A DNA stretch of 64,000 nt from Cyclobacteriaceae bacterium. GTDB lineage: Bacteria > Bacteroidota > Bacteroidia > Cytophagales > Cyclobacteriaceae. The notes under the pieces were generated by a model. It made no database searches. It was not told where the DNA came from and worked only from the letters and a program-made list of their open reading frames with translations. How positions within the stretch are numbered: the stretch's first letter is position 1; each line of letters starts with the position of its first letter. The translations under genes and the position numbers were made by a program. The stretch is from the NCBI GenBank assembly GCA_030584025.1, contig CP129487.1, positions 2,480,001-2,544,000 on the forward strand. Reading direction: 5' to 3'. This document shows, in pieces, positions 45,301-53,900 of the stretch.

Positions 45301-45707
45301 ATCACCTGCGGATCGTTTTCCAGATCGGTTGGCAACTCCTGCTTGGCACGGTCAACCGCATCTTTAATATCCTGTTTCGCCTTATCAATCTCTACATCGG
45401 TTTGAAACTCAACGATAATGGTCGAGAAATCCTGTACCGAACTGCTTTTCAGTTTTTTAATACCCGATACACCTTTGATTTCCTTTTCAATCTCCTTGGT
45501 GATCAGGTTCTCGATATCTTCGGGTGGGCCCGGATAAAATGTTGCCACAAATATTTGAGGGAACACCACTTCCGGAAACTGCTCTTTGGGCATTGCCAGG
45601 TAGCTCATAATACCCGCCAGCGAAACGATAACGGTAGCCACATAAATGCTCACCTTGTTATCAATCGCCCAACTGGTGGGTTTAAATTCTTTATTTAAGT
45701 CTTGCAT
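42303..45707 (-). CDS. RND efflux permease (AcrB/MMPL type)
   Basis: 1134 residues with about twelve membrane segments and two large periplasmic loops. The proton-relay aspartate pair Asp406-Asp407 lies in ALGIVVDDAIVVIENTHR. In the second half, where AcrB has the relay Lys940, the aligned segment reads GIIVRNGILLVEF, so Arg replaces Lys. It exports drugs or other small molecules across the inner membrane into the MFP-TolC conduit. It is the last gene of tetR-tolC-MFP-RND, 34 bases from the adaptor. Substrates unknown. Confidence 0.95.
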   Translation of the reverse strand: MQDLNKEFKPTSWAIDNKVSIYVATVIVSLAGIMSYLAMPKEQFPEVVFPQIFVATFYPGPPEDIENLITKEIEKEIKGVSGIKKLKSSSVQDFSTIIVEFQTDVEIDKAKQDIKDAVDRAKQELPTDLENDPQVIDIDISEMPIMNINIAGDFNLETLKQYGEDMQDRIESLLEIRRVDIVGALDREIQINVDMYKLAMAGVSLDDIQSAVGYENVIIPSGQISVDGMKRSLGVNGEFASAEQLGDLVITSVKGGKIRLRDVAEVIDSHKEQESFARLDGKNVITLNVVKRSGRNLIDAADKINEIVADFEANILPEGVDITITADQSENTRMTLHDLINTIIIGFVLVTIILMFFMGATNAIFVGLSVPISSFIAFIVIDQFFGYTLNMMTLFSFLLALGIVVDDAIVVIENTHRIYNNGKVPIKRAAKIAAGEVFLPVLSGTLVVLAPFTPLLFWPGIMGSFMIYLPVTLIVALVASLIVAYIMNPVFAVDFMSKHEHDHSGSKFTRGFKITAVVMGSIALVSYITGQFGLGNFAVFLFLVYALYHFVLSRVISHFQTDFWPKVQDWYSKRIAWLLEGKRPIGVLVSMFFLFILSVWFFSVRNPPVGFFPQSDPNFIFAYVRMPIGTDQRVTDSVTHIVENRITNVMGEKNPLVKSIISNVAIGASEDPFEGGGTQSFPHLGKVSVAFVEFAKRNGQSTAVYMDSIRSVVKGIIGAEITVAQEQNGPPTGKPINIELSSDNFSSLVATSENVKRYLDSLQIGGVEELKSDFQSDKPEIVINIDREKANREGISTGQIGAALRTAIYGVEISKFRDDNDDYPIQLRVTEHQRNDINALLNLPITYRDMSAGGIVRQVPLSAVATVDYTNSYAGIRRIDQKRVITLSSNVLNNYNANEVVQEIVEYLRDYPFTDDVTYKMTGEQEEMGETMAFMGKAFAIAAMLMFMILVLQFNSTSKPFIVLTEILFSVIGILIGFSLFKMEISVVMSGVGMLALSGIIVRNGILLVEFTDLLIEQGVELKAAIVEAARTRMTPVLLTAMAATAGLIPLAVGFNIDFVKLFTELNPHIFFGGDNVAFWGPLSWTMIFGLIFGTILTLVLVPVLYLLVNRLKSWISSFRSKPITTDEEAIELH

Positions 45708-45741
45708 AGAATACGTATTAATGAATTAAAAACCGGAGTGT

Positions 45742-46866
45742 CTACTGTACCGTCACAAACTGGCCTTCGTTCAATCCCTGAAAACCCGCTGAGACAACTT
45801 TGTCGCCAGCATTTAGGCCTTCTACCTGCGCTAATCCGTCAAACACACCAGCTACTGCTACCACATTCTTCTTCACCACAGTTTGATTACCATTAGTTTC
45901 TATTGTAAAAACTACTTTCTCATCTTTTATATGTTGTACAGTATTTACCGGAACAACAAGCACAGCCGGATGCGACTCGTACACCACTTTAATCAGGGCT
46001 GTCATGTTTGGACGCAAATCCGGAGTAGAGGGCAACTCGGCTTCAATTTGAAACGTACGCGACAGCCGGTCGATGTTACGGCCTACGAAAGTTACAGTTG
46101 CTTTCATTTCCTTCTTGATGTCAGGAAACACCACGGTTACCCTATTTCCTTTTTTTACATCGGCCACGTAAGCTTCCGATATACTTGCTGTGATTTTTAA
46201 GTTGCTATTATTCGTTACCAACGCTGCAGGCATACCGGGGGCTATGTTCTCGCCTACCTTTACATTTACGCGATCAACTATGCCGTTAATAGGACTTTTA
46301 ATCCGTGTTTGCTCGTTCTGTTCCTGCAATGCGGCTAGTTGCTTCTCTAAACCCTCTTTCGAAGTTTTAGCCTGTAAGAATTGTACTTCAGTACCAATTT
46401 TCTGATCCCACAGGTTTTTCTGACGTTCATAAACCGAAGTAGCAAGTTCAAGCTGCGACTTCATCGCTTCGATGTTGCGCACCAGCACCGAGTTATCGAT
46501 TTGCGCCAACGTCTGGCCTTTGGTTACCGATTGACCCTCTTTTACGAATACCTGGGTGATAACGCCCATACCTTTGGCACTTACCAGAATATTGTCTTCC
46601 GATTCGACCAAACCTTGTGTTTGCACATAGTGATCGAATGCACGGGGCTGCAACTCTATCACAGCCACTTCTTTGGTGCGTACGGCCAGGCTGTCAACAC
46701 CGGTCGAATTTATTTGCTTTTCCATATCTGCGATCTGCTTTGCCAATTTGCTTTGCTTCGCCTTTAATCTGTCAAGTTTTACTTCCTTAGCCTCTTCGCC
46801 ACATGCAACCAGCATGACTGCCAAAGCAAAAACTAATGCGTATTGTGTATATTTTGTTCGTTTCAT
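45742..46866 (-). CDS. RND periplasmic adaptor (membrane fusion) lipoprotein
   Basis: 374 residues. Lipoprotein signal peptide with lipobox VMLVACGE and lipidated Cys22. A coiled coil (about 120-175) is flanked by the two halves of a lipoyl domain (GMGVITQVFVKEGQSVTKG and IKSPINGIVDRVNVKVGEN), then beta-barrel and membrane-proximal domains. It links the RND pump to the TolC-type channel. Lies between tolC and the permease in one transcript. Confidence 0.95.
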   Translation of the reverse strand: MKRTKYTQYALVFALAVMLVACGEEAKEVKLDRLKAKQSKLAKQIADMEKQINSTGVDSLAVRTKEVAVIELQPRAFDHYVQTQGLVESEDNILVSAKGMGVITQVFVKEGQSVTKGQTLAQIDNSVLVRNIEAMKSQLELATSVYERQKNLWDQKIGTEVQFLQAKTSKEGLEKQLAALQEQNEQTRIKSPINGIVDRVNVKVGENIAPGMPAALVTNNSNLKITASISEAYVADVKKGNRVTVVFPDIKKEMKATVTFVGRNIDRLSRTFQIEAELPSTPDLRPNMTALIKVVYESHPAVLVVPVNTVQHIKDEKVVFTIETNGNQTVVKKNVVAVAGVFDGLAQVEGLNAGDKVVSAGFQGLNEGQFVTVQ

Positions 46867-46890
46867 GGGTATATAATTCGGTTTGATTGA

Positions 46891-48327
46891 TTAATTGGTT
46901 TCAGGTGATGCCACAAGTTTTCCGTATGCCTTATCAAGGTCAATCTTCGCCACCATAGCATCATACATAGCACTGTAATAGTTGGTTTGTGCCTGGCGCA
47001 ATGCATCTTCGGCATCAATCACCTCCAGGTTAGAGCCAACGCCTTGTTCGTATTTTATTTTTGTAACACGAGCAACTTTTTCAGCTAATGCAATATTGCG
47101 CTGCTGCGCGTTCAATGATTTAATGGCATTATCATAATTCAACGTTGCTTGTTGAATCTCAAGATCAATGCTTGACTTAAGATTACGAAAACCATTATTA
47201 ATTTTTTGCATGACAATCTTTTCTTGCTGAACCTTATACCGATTCTGCAACCCTGTGAAAATCGGGATATTCAAACTCAGTCCATAGTTAGAATAATCGT
47301 ACCACTTATCAGGTCCTGCGCCCGGCACTTCAGAAAAACCAGAGTTTGTTTTAAACAACCCGCCAATATTTGGCGATTGTGTTGAGTACCCATAGTTAAA
47401 AAATCCGGAAAGTGTTGGTAAAGACGCTGCAAATTTATTTTTAATGTTTAATTCTTGAAGTCTTTTATTTACTTCCATCACCTGGTAGTCGGGGCGTTCT
47501 TTGTAGTTCCAGTCTTGCTGATAACTGTCTAAATCCACATCCACCTGCACATCTTGAATATTTCCCACAATATCTATTGGCTCATTCATCGGGTAGCTCA
47601 TCTGAAATTTCAATAAAGCCACACCCAGCTCGTTCATATTTAAGAATTTATCGCGTTCAACAATCAGGTTGTTCAACGTTACCTGAATCCGATCTGCATC
47701 AATACTTTCCGCAAAACCGTTTTCATATAGAGCTGTGGTATTTTTAAGCAAGGAATCAACACGGGCAATATTGCTCGCAAACAGATCGGCACGCTCTTTA
47801 TTAATCAAAACAGTATAATAGGCTTTCGTTACCTGTTGAATAATTTGTTCTTTTGATTGTGCTGTGGCTTTGTAGGATAATTCCTTATACGTTTTTGATG
47901 CCTGTAAGCCCACCAGGTACGAACCGTTAAAGATCAATTGGTTGACAGTAAGCCCCACATCTGCACTGCTTTTTAATTGAAAGAAATTTTCCGCTGCCAC
48001 CACATCACCTACTTCTATGCCGGGAATCGAACCAAAATCAATAAATCCCCCCGGCCCTGAATAGCGGTTGAAGAAACGTGGCAGTTTTTCGTTATGCATT
48101 AATGTGCCCGTTCCAGAAACCTGCGGTAGCCCAACTCCTATTGTTTCGTTAACCTTTGCCTGTGCTATTTGCTCATCAAGTTTTGCATTGTTCAATGCTA
48201 TGGAATTCTCTAATGCATACTCAATACATGCTTGTAGGGTAAAAGTTTTGGGTGCTGGTTGCGTTTGTGCAACGGCCCCCATAACCGACCCCATTAGTGC
48301 GGATATTATTAAACTAAATCGCTTCAT
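46891..48327 (-). CDS. TolC-family outer membrane efflux protein
   Basis: 478 residues. Signal peptide to about 20 (GAVAQ). Two homologous outer-membrane-efflux halves: TLQACIEYALENSIALNNAK opens the first, and the second ends LEVIDAEDALRQAQTNYYSA, the hallmark of TolC helices. Trimeric channel for the adjacent RND system. The start overlaps the tetR stop by 4 bases. Confidence 0.95.
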   Translation of the reverse strand: MKRFSLIISALMGSVMGAVAQTQPAPKTFTLQACIEYALENSIALNNAKLDEQIAQAKVNETIGVGLPQVSGTGTLMHNEKLPRFFNRYSGPGGFIDFGSIPGIEVGDVVAAENFFQLKSSADVGLTVNQLIFNGSYLVGLQASKTYKELSYKATAQSKEQIIQQVTKAYYTVLINKERADLFASNIARVDSLLKNTTALYENGFAESIDADRIQVTLNNLIVERDKFLNMNELGVALLKFQMSYPMNEPIDIVGNIQDVQVDVDLDSYQQDWNYKERPDYQVMEVNKRLQELNIKNKFAASLPTLSGFFNYGYSTQSPNIGGLFKTNSGFSEVPGAGPDKWYDYSNYGLSLNIPIFTGLQNRYKVQQEKIVMQKINNGFRNLKSSIDLEIQQATLNYDNAIKSLNAQQRNIALAEKVARVTKIKYEQGVGSNLEVIDAEDALRQAQTNYYSAMYDAMVAKIDLDKAYGKLVASPETN

Positions 48328-48959
48328 AGTATAGTGGATGGTTGTTTGTTTAGTTCTTTGTATTTCAGGTATAGTTTTCTTCCTTTTTCTGTTACAATGC
48401 CGTGAACGAAGTGTTCAAACAATTGCTCCTGCACGCGTTGAAACTTGAAGTTGGCCGGTGAAAAAATTTCCGGGTTAAAACCCATTTGCACGCATTCAAT
48501 TCGCATCACGGCCAGAATTTCCGGATCCAGGCCTTCGCGTACATATCCATCCGCAACACCTTGGGTAATGATGCGCACAACGGAATCGTGCAAGTGCTTG
48601 TTCTTAAAATCGATCCACTCAGTCCATGCTTTCGGATGAAATTTTTGTAAATCAAACAACAAGGAGGGATTGATTGTCTCCATGTTCACTTTAATACAAG
48701 CCGAAAGCCGCACCAACTCCTCGATCAGATTTTTCGAACTGGCTTTAATGTTTTCAAATTCCACCCGGTTACGATCCAGGTGATTTCGCGACACCATCAT
48801 CACCAACTCATCCTTATCGGCAAAGTGCTGGTATAAGGTCTTCTTCGAAACTGACAGGTGCCGGGCAATATCATCCATTGAAATGCTGCGGATGCCATAA
48901 CGCATGAACAGCTCCTCCGCGCCTTTTAAAATCTTGTCTTTAATGTCCTGTTCTTCCAT
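48324..48959 (-). CDS. TetR-family repressor of the efflux operon
   Basis: 211 residues. The N-terminal helix-turn-helix has IKDKILKGAEELFMRYGI, then SMDDIARHLSVSKKTLYQHF (about 24-43). The C-terminal ligand domain is variable, as usual. It is the first gene of the operon, overlapping tolC. A perfect 10-base inverted repeat sits 17 bases upstream and overlaps its promoter, which fits autorepression released by an efflux substrate. The Met at 48959 is needed for helix 1, so the start is firm. Confidence 0.93.
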   Translation of the reverse strand: MEEQDIKDKILKGAEELFMRYGIRSISMDDIARHLSVSKKTLYQHFADKDELVMMVSRNHLDRNRVEFENIKASSKNLIEELVRLSACIKVNMETINPSLLFDLQKFHPKAWTEWIDFKNKHLHDSVVRIITQGVADGYVREGLDPEILAVMRIECVQMGFNPEIFSPANFKFQRVQEQLFEHFVHGIVTEKGRKLYLKYKELNKQPSTIL

Positions 48960-48966
48960 AGGGCCG

Positions 48967-48974
48967 CAAAACTA
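48967..48974 (-). promoter_or_regulatory. -7 box TAGTTTTG of the tetR-efflux operon
   Basis: Exact TAnnTTTG match on the minus strand; a TTTG about 18 bases upstream can act as -33. The box ends 7 bases before the start codon, so the leader would be only a few bases. Confidence 0.55.
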
Positions 48975-48975
48975 T

Positions 48976-49003
48976 GGAAACTTTTTACATTACAAAAGTT
49001 TCC
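48976..49003 (-). promoter_or_regulatory. TetR operator, 10-base inverted repeat
   Basis: GGAAACTTTT and AAAAGTTTCC are perfect complements separated by 8 bases. The site lies between the -33-like TTTG and the -7 box, so bound repressor would block RNA polymerase. Confidence 0.75.
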
Positions 49004-49100
49004 TTCGTTTCCTTAAACGCCCTAATCCCGTTCAGGTTGGGCTTTTTCAATTAATTTTTTGGATTTTTTTCGCGTCAGTCAGCGCAACCGATTGAAATGG

Positions 49101-49454
49101 TCATTTTGATTCCGATGGCCCGGGTACAACTGGCCTGCACCACTTATCTTTCATCTTCTGTTTAAATCGTTCGCGTTCAGCCTCATCCATGTTTGCCCAG
49201 CGCTCTTTCCAGTGCTGCTTCCACTGCATGCCTTTATGGTGATGCGACCGGTGCCTGCACCCAAATGTCCATAAGAAAATTTTCGACAAGGCTAATAAGC
49301 CCAGGGTTTGCCAGAAGTTAAGTACAGGCCCGTTAAATAACTCCGGTATCAGCATGTTCCACAAATACATGGTGCCCATCACAACACCAAACACAATAGC
49401 AACCACTACAATGGCCATTATTATGATTTTCCCGATCCAAACTCCTTTATTCAT
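49101..49454 (-). CDS. Small membrane protein, partner of the ECF sigma gene
   Basis: 117 residues. Two membrane segments (about 8-33 and 46-63) are followed by a Cys/His patch (GCRHRSHHHK) and a charged, Trp-rich helix (WKERWANMDEAERERFKQKM). The tail recalls metal-responsive or CpxP/Spy-like charged helices, but I do not recognise a family. It follows the sigma factor by 19 bases on the same strand, so it could be an anti-sigma or regulatory partner; this is inference. Confidence 0.7.
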   Translation of the reverse strand: MNKGVWIGKIIIMAIVVVAIVFGVVMGTMYLWNMLIPELFNGPVLNFWQTLGLLALSKIFLWTFGCRHRSHHHKGMQWKQHWKERWANMDEAERERFKQKMKDKWCRPVVPGPSESK

Positions 49455-49473
49455 GTTGTTAATATTTTCAATA

Positions 49474-50037
49474 TCAGTTGTTAATCAAATCATCGTACAG
49501 CGATTGAAGCCGTTTTCGTAATGCCAGTATGGCGTAGCGCTTTCGCGAAAGCAACGTATTGATTGATACACCTGTTTCTTCGGCAATCTCCCGAAAGCCA
49601 CGCTCTTCAATTTCGTTCTGGATAAATATCTCCCGCTGTTCGGCCGGAAGTTCTTCCAGCGCTTCCATGATGGCATCCCACAAGGCATCACGCAGCAACA
49701 AATCCTCAGGCGAATTGCCCAGATCAGGAAGAATCTCCTGCAACGTAAGCGGAACATCTTCATCTCCATCCAATCGTGTAGCAAAATCTGCTTGCTTGGG
49801 TCGGGTAGATTCCTTTCGGTAGCGATCGATAATTTTATTTCTTGCAACCGAAAACAACCAGGAGGTTACGCGATCCACTGATTGGATGGTCTCGTATCCG
49901 GCAATAAACTGGTAGAATACATCCTGCAGAATATCCTCGGCCTCTTCGAGGGTAGCCACGCGGTTGCGAATGAACCCCAACAGGCGCCCTCTTTCCCGCA
50001 GAAATGTTTCTTCTTTTATTTGCATGGCCAGGTCCAT
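49474..50037 (-). CDS. ECF-type RNA polymerase sigma factor
   Basis: 187 residues. Region 2 has DILQDVFYQFIAGYE and SWLFSVARNKIIDRYRKE (about 36-78), the -10 recognition helices. Region 4 has LPAEQREIFIQNEIEERGFR and ISINTL-like VSINTLLSRKRYAILALRKR (about 132-178). There is no long C-terminal extension. It directs transcription of a stress or surface regulon. Adjacent small membrane protein is a candidate regulator. Divergent from the hydrolase gene across 74 bases. Confidence 0.92.
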   Translation of the reverse strand: MDLAMQIKEETFLRERGRLLGFIRNRVATLEEAEDILQDVFYQFIAGYETIQSVDRVTSWLFSVARNKIIDRYRKESTRPKQADFATRLDGDEDVPLTLQEILPDLGNSPEDLLLRDALWDAIMEALEELPAEQREIFIQNEIEERGFREIAEETGVSINTLLSRKRYAILALRKRLQSLYDDLINN

Positions 50038-50111
50038 CGCATCATACTATACACGAGGATAGTCGGGCGTGGTTTTCTTTTATTGTAAAGGTTCAATAGT
50101 TTTTCGGAAAC

Positions 50112-50918
50112 ATGGAGTCATCAGACCATTTCTTTCAGTACCAACAGGCTCACCTTCATTATACCAAAATCGGTGATGGTCAGCCGGTTGTGTTGCTTTT
50201 TCATGGTTTCGGGCAAGACAAAAATATTTTCGATCGACTGGCCACTACGCATTTTAAATCCTATACACTTTATGCATTTGACCTGTTCTTTCATGGTAAG
50301 AGTACGTGGGGCTATGGTGAGAATCCGCTTGAAAAGGATTTTTGGATAAGTTGTATCAAGGCCTTTCTTACCGAAAACCAGATCGAAAAATTCTCGGTGG
50401 TAGGTTTCAGCCTGGGTGGTCGGTTTGCCTTATCGCTGGTGGAAGGACTTCCAAAACAAATCGATCATCTCTACCTGCTTGCACCCGATGGCATTAAAAC
50501 AAGTTTTTGGTATAGCCTGGCCACGTATCCCCTGCTGTTTCGGAAACTGTTCAAGAGCATGATTGACCATCCAAACCGATTTTTCAACATAGCCAACATG
50601 CTTACCCGATTAAGCGTAATGGACAAGGGGCTTATCCGCTTTGCTGAAAGCCAGATGAATACTGAAGAAAAACGTAACCGGGTTTATTACTCATGGGTTG
50701 TGTTCAGGCATTTATCATTTAACCTGACTAGAATTATTGGCTTGCTCAACCAGAACCAATTACACGTAACGCTGGTATTAGGCGAGTTCGACAAGGTTAT
50801 AAGCCAAAAAAACTTAAATCAATTTATTAATCGTGTGCCCCACCTCAACCTCATTGTGCTGAAATGCGGACACAACGATTTAATTCAGGTTTTTAGTAAA
50901 CCTAATTTTATAGCTTAA
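50112..50918 (+). CDS. Alpha/beta-fold hydrolase
   Basis: 268 residues. The oxyanion segment LFHGFGQDKN, nucleophile elbow VVGFSLGGRFAL with Ser, an Asp in the VTLVLGEFDKVIS strand, and the catalytic His in LKCGHNDL complete a Ser-Asp-His triad. Cytoplasmic; no signal peptide. The ester or amide acted on cannot be told. It ends 75 bases before purL. Confidence 0.88.
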   Translation: MESSDHFFQYQQAHLHYTKIGDGQPVVLLFHGFGQDKNIFDRLATTHFKSYTLYAFDLFFHGKSTWGYGENPLEKDFWISCIKAFLTENQIEKFSVVGFSLGGRFALSLVEGLPKQIDHLYLLAPDGIKTSFWYSLATYPLLFRKLFKSMIDHPNRFFNIANMLTRLSVMDKGLIRFAESQMNTEEKRNRVYYSWVVFRHLSFNLTRIIGLLNQNQLHVTLVLGEFDKVISQKNLNQFINRVPHLNLIVLKCGHNDLIQVFSKPNFIA

Positions 50919-50958
50919 TAAAAGGGTAAAAAATTTCAGGAAGAACCCCGCTTCCTGC

Positions 50959-50966
50959 TATTTTTG
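50959..50966 (+). promoter_or_regulatory. -7 box TATTTTTG of purL
   Basis: Exact TAnnTTTG match, 27 bases before the purL ATG. Just upstream is a small inverted repeat AGGAAG/CTTCCT (50938-50956) of unknown role. Confidence 0.5.
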
Positions 50967-50993
50967 CATGTCCTTGTTTCAGCCTCAACTTAA

Positions 50994-53900
50994 ATGATTT
51001 TATTCTTCCGTTCATCCACCAACATCGTATTTGCTGTTGGAGCGGCACAGCCTTTACAAAGCACTGATATTCAAAAACTTGAATGGCTTTTTGGAGGTGC
51101 GAAACCGCTGCCCGAAAAATCCATATCAGGCTTTTTTATTGGCCCGCGAAAAGAGATGGTAACCCCGTGGAGTACCAATGCCGTGGAGATCACCCAAACC
51201 ATGGGCATTTCAGGCATCACCCGAATTGAGGAGTTCTTTACCGTTACCGGAAAAGATGCGGCTTACGATAAGATGCTTCAGGTTTTGTACACGGTGCTAA
51301 ACCAGGATTTATTTACAATTCATCATCAACCAGAGGCAATTGTTGAAGTCGATGATATAGCTGCCTATAACGAAAAGGAAGGGTTGGCCTTAAGTGCTGA
51401 AGAGATTCAATACCTTGAACAGGTAAGCCGGGAACTCGGCCGTAAACTTACCGATAGCGAAGTATTTGGATTCTCACAGGTTAACTCTGAACACTGTCGC
51501 CATAAAATTTTTAACGGCACTTTTATTATTGATGGCGAAGAGAAGACAAGCACCCTGTTTCAACTGATCAAAAAAACATCAAAAGAAAATCCGAACTACA
51601 TCGTATCGGCATACAAAGATAATGTGGCGTTCATCAAAGGGCCGCGCATTGAACAGTTTGCACCCGCACGACAAGATCAACCCGATTACTTTGAAGTGAA
51701 GGATATTGATTCGGTTATTTCATTAAAAGCTGAAACCCATAACTTCCCTACCACGGTTGAACCTTTCAATGGAGCGGCCACAGGTTCGGGTGGTGAAATA
51801 CGAGACCGACTGGCTGGCGGAAAAGGATCGCTTCCTCTTGCCGGAACAGCAGTTTACATTACCTCCTATCCACGACTGGAAGGTGGAAGATCGTGGGAGA
51901 AAAAATTTCCAGCGCGTAAGTGGTTGTATCAATCACCGGAAGAAATTCTAATCAAAGCTTCTGATGGCGCTTCTGACTTTGGAAACAAGTTTGGCCAACC
52001 GTTAATCAGCGGAAGCTTGCTCACCTTCGAACATTTTGAAGGAGATAAAAAATTTGGTTTCGATAAAGTGATCATGCTGGCCGGAGGAATTGGTTTCGGT
52101 AAAGAGAAAGACAGCCAGAAAGAACACCTGAAACCCGGTGACAAGATTGTGTTGTTAGGCGGTGATAACTATCGCATCGGTATGGGTGGCGGTGCGGTTT
52201 CATCTGTGGCTACTGGTGAGTACGGAAATGCCATTGAACTCAACGCCATTCAACGTTCAAACCCTGAAATGCAGAAGCGGGCCATGAATGCCATTCGCGC
52301 ATTGGCCGAGTTGGATCATAACCCGATTGTTTCCATTCACGATCATGGTGCTGGAGGACATTTCAATTGCTTATCCGAACTGCTGGAAGAAACCGGTGGT
52401 GTTATTCACATCGATAAAATTCCGGTGGGCGATCCAACACTTTCCGATAAAGAAATCCTGAGCAACGAGTCGCAGGAACGTATGGGACTTGCGCTGCATG
52501 AAAAAGATATTGATTTACTAAAACGCATTGCGGATAGGGAACGATCACCGATGTATGTTATCGGTGAAGCCACTGGTGATAACCGATTGGTTTTTGAAAA
52601 AGCTAATCAGGATAAGAAGCCTGTCAATTTTGAAGTAAGGCATCTGTTAGGGTCATCTCCTAAAACCATTCTTACCGACACTACTTCAAAGTCAGTTTTT
52701 CAAGAAGTTCAGTATGATGAAAAAAAACTACCGACTTACCTAGAAGCAGTTTTACAACTGGAGGCCGTAGCGTGTAAGGATTGGCTTACCAACAAGGTCG
52801 ATCGTTCCGTTACCGGCAAAGTAGCCACCCAGCAAACCTGTGGAGAATTGCAGTTGCCGTTGAACAATGTCGGTGTAATGGCGCTTGATTTCCTAAGCAA
52901 CAAGGGCATCGCCACGGCCATTGGTCATGCACCGGGTGCGGCATTGGTTAACCCTGCAGCAGGCAGTCGGATGGCTATTGCAGAAGCATTGACTAATATT
53001 CTATTTGCTCCGCTTACGCATGGATTGAAGGGTGTTTCGCTTAGTGCAAACTGGATGTGGCCGGCCAAACAAACCGGTGAAAATGCCAAGCTTTACCAGG
53101 CTGTTGAAGCGGTAAGTGAATTTGCCATTCAGTTAGGCATTAATATTCCTACGGGAAAAGATTCGCTCTCCATGGCGCAAAAATATCCGAATGGAGAGGT
53201 TGTGCTTTCACCGGGCACCGTAATCATATCTGCTGTTGGCGAAGTGGAGGACATTCGTAAAACCATAAGTCCGGCATTGCAACCGGTTTGGGATTCGCAA
53301 CTGATTTACGTAGACCTTTCAAAAGATGAATGGAAACTTGGTGGAAGCAGCTTTGCGCAAGTGACTAACGTATTGGGCACAGATGCTCCGACAATTTCAG
53401 ATGCAGCTTATTTCAGCAAAGTATTTGAAGTTGTTCAACAACTGATAAAAAATAATCAGGTATTATCCGGCCACGATATTTCTTCTGGCGGATTGATCAC
53501 CACCCTGCTGGAAATGTGTTTTCCGAATGCATCAACAGGCTTGCAACTGAATCTTACCGATCATGGTGATGATTTGATTAAAGTTCTCTTTGCTGAAAAT
53601 CCGGGAATAGTACTTCAGGTTAATGATGATCAGGTAACGAGCATCCTGGCAAAAAACAACATCACCTTTTCAAAACTCGGTTCGGTTGTAAAATCATCAA
53701 CGCTTAACATCCGTTATAAGCATCAAGACCATACATTTGATGTTGCTGCCTTACGGGATACGTGGTTCAAAACTTCGTACCTGTTGGATAAAAAACAACG
53801 TAAAGCAGAACACGCAACCTTACGTTACCACAACTACAAACAGCAACCACTTTCATACACGTTTCAATCCGCATTTACCGGAACATTTTCAAACTACGGC

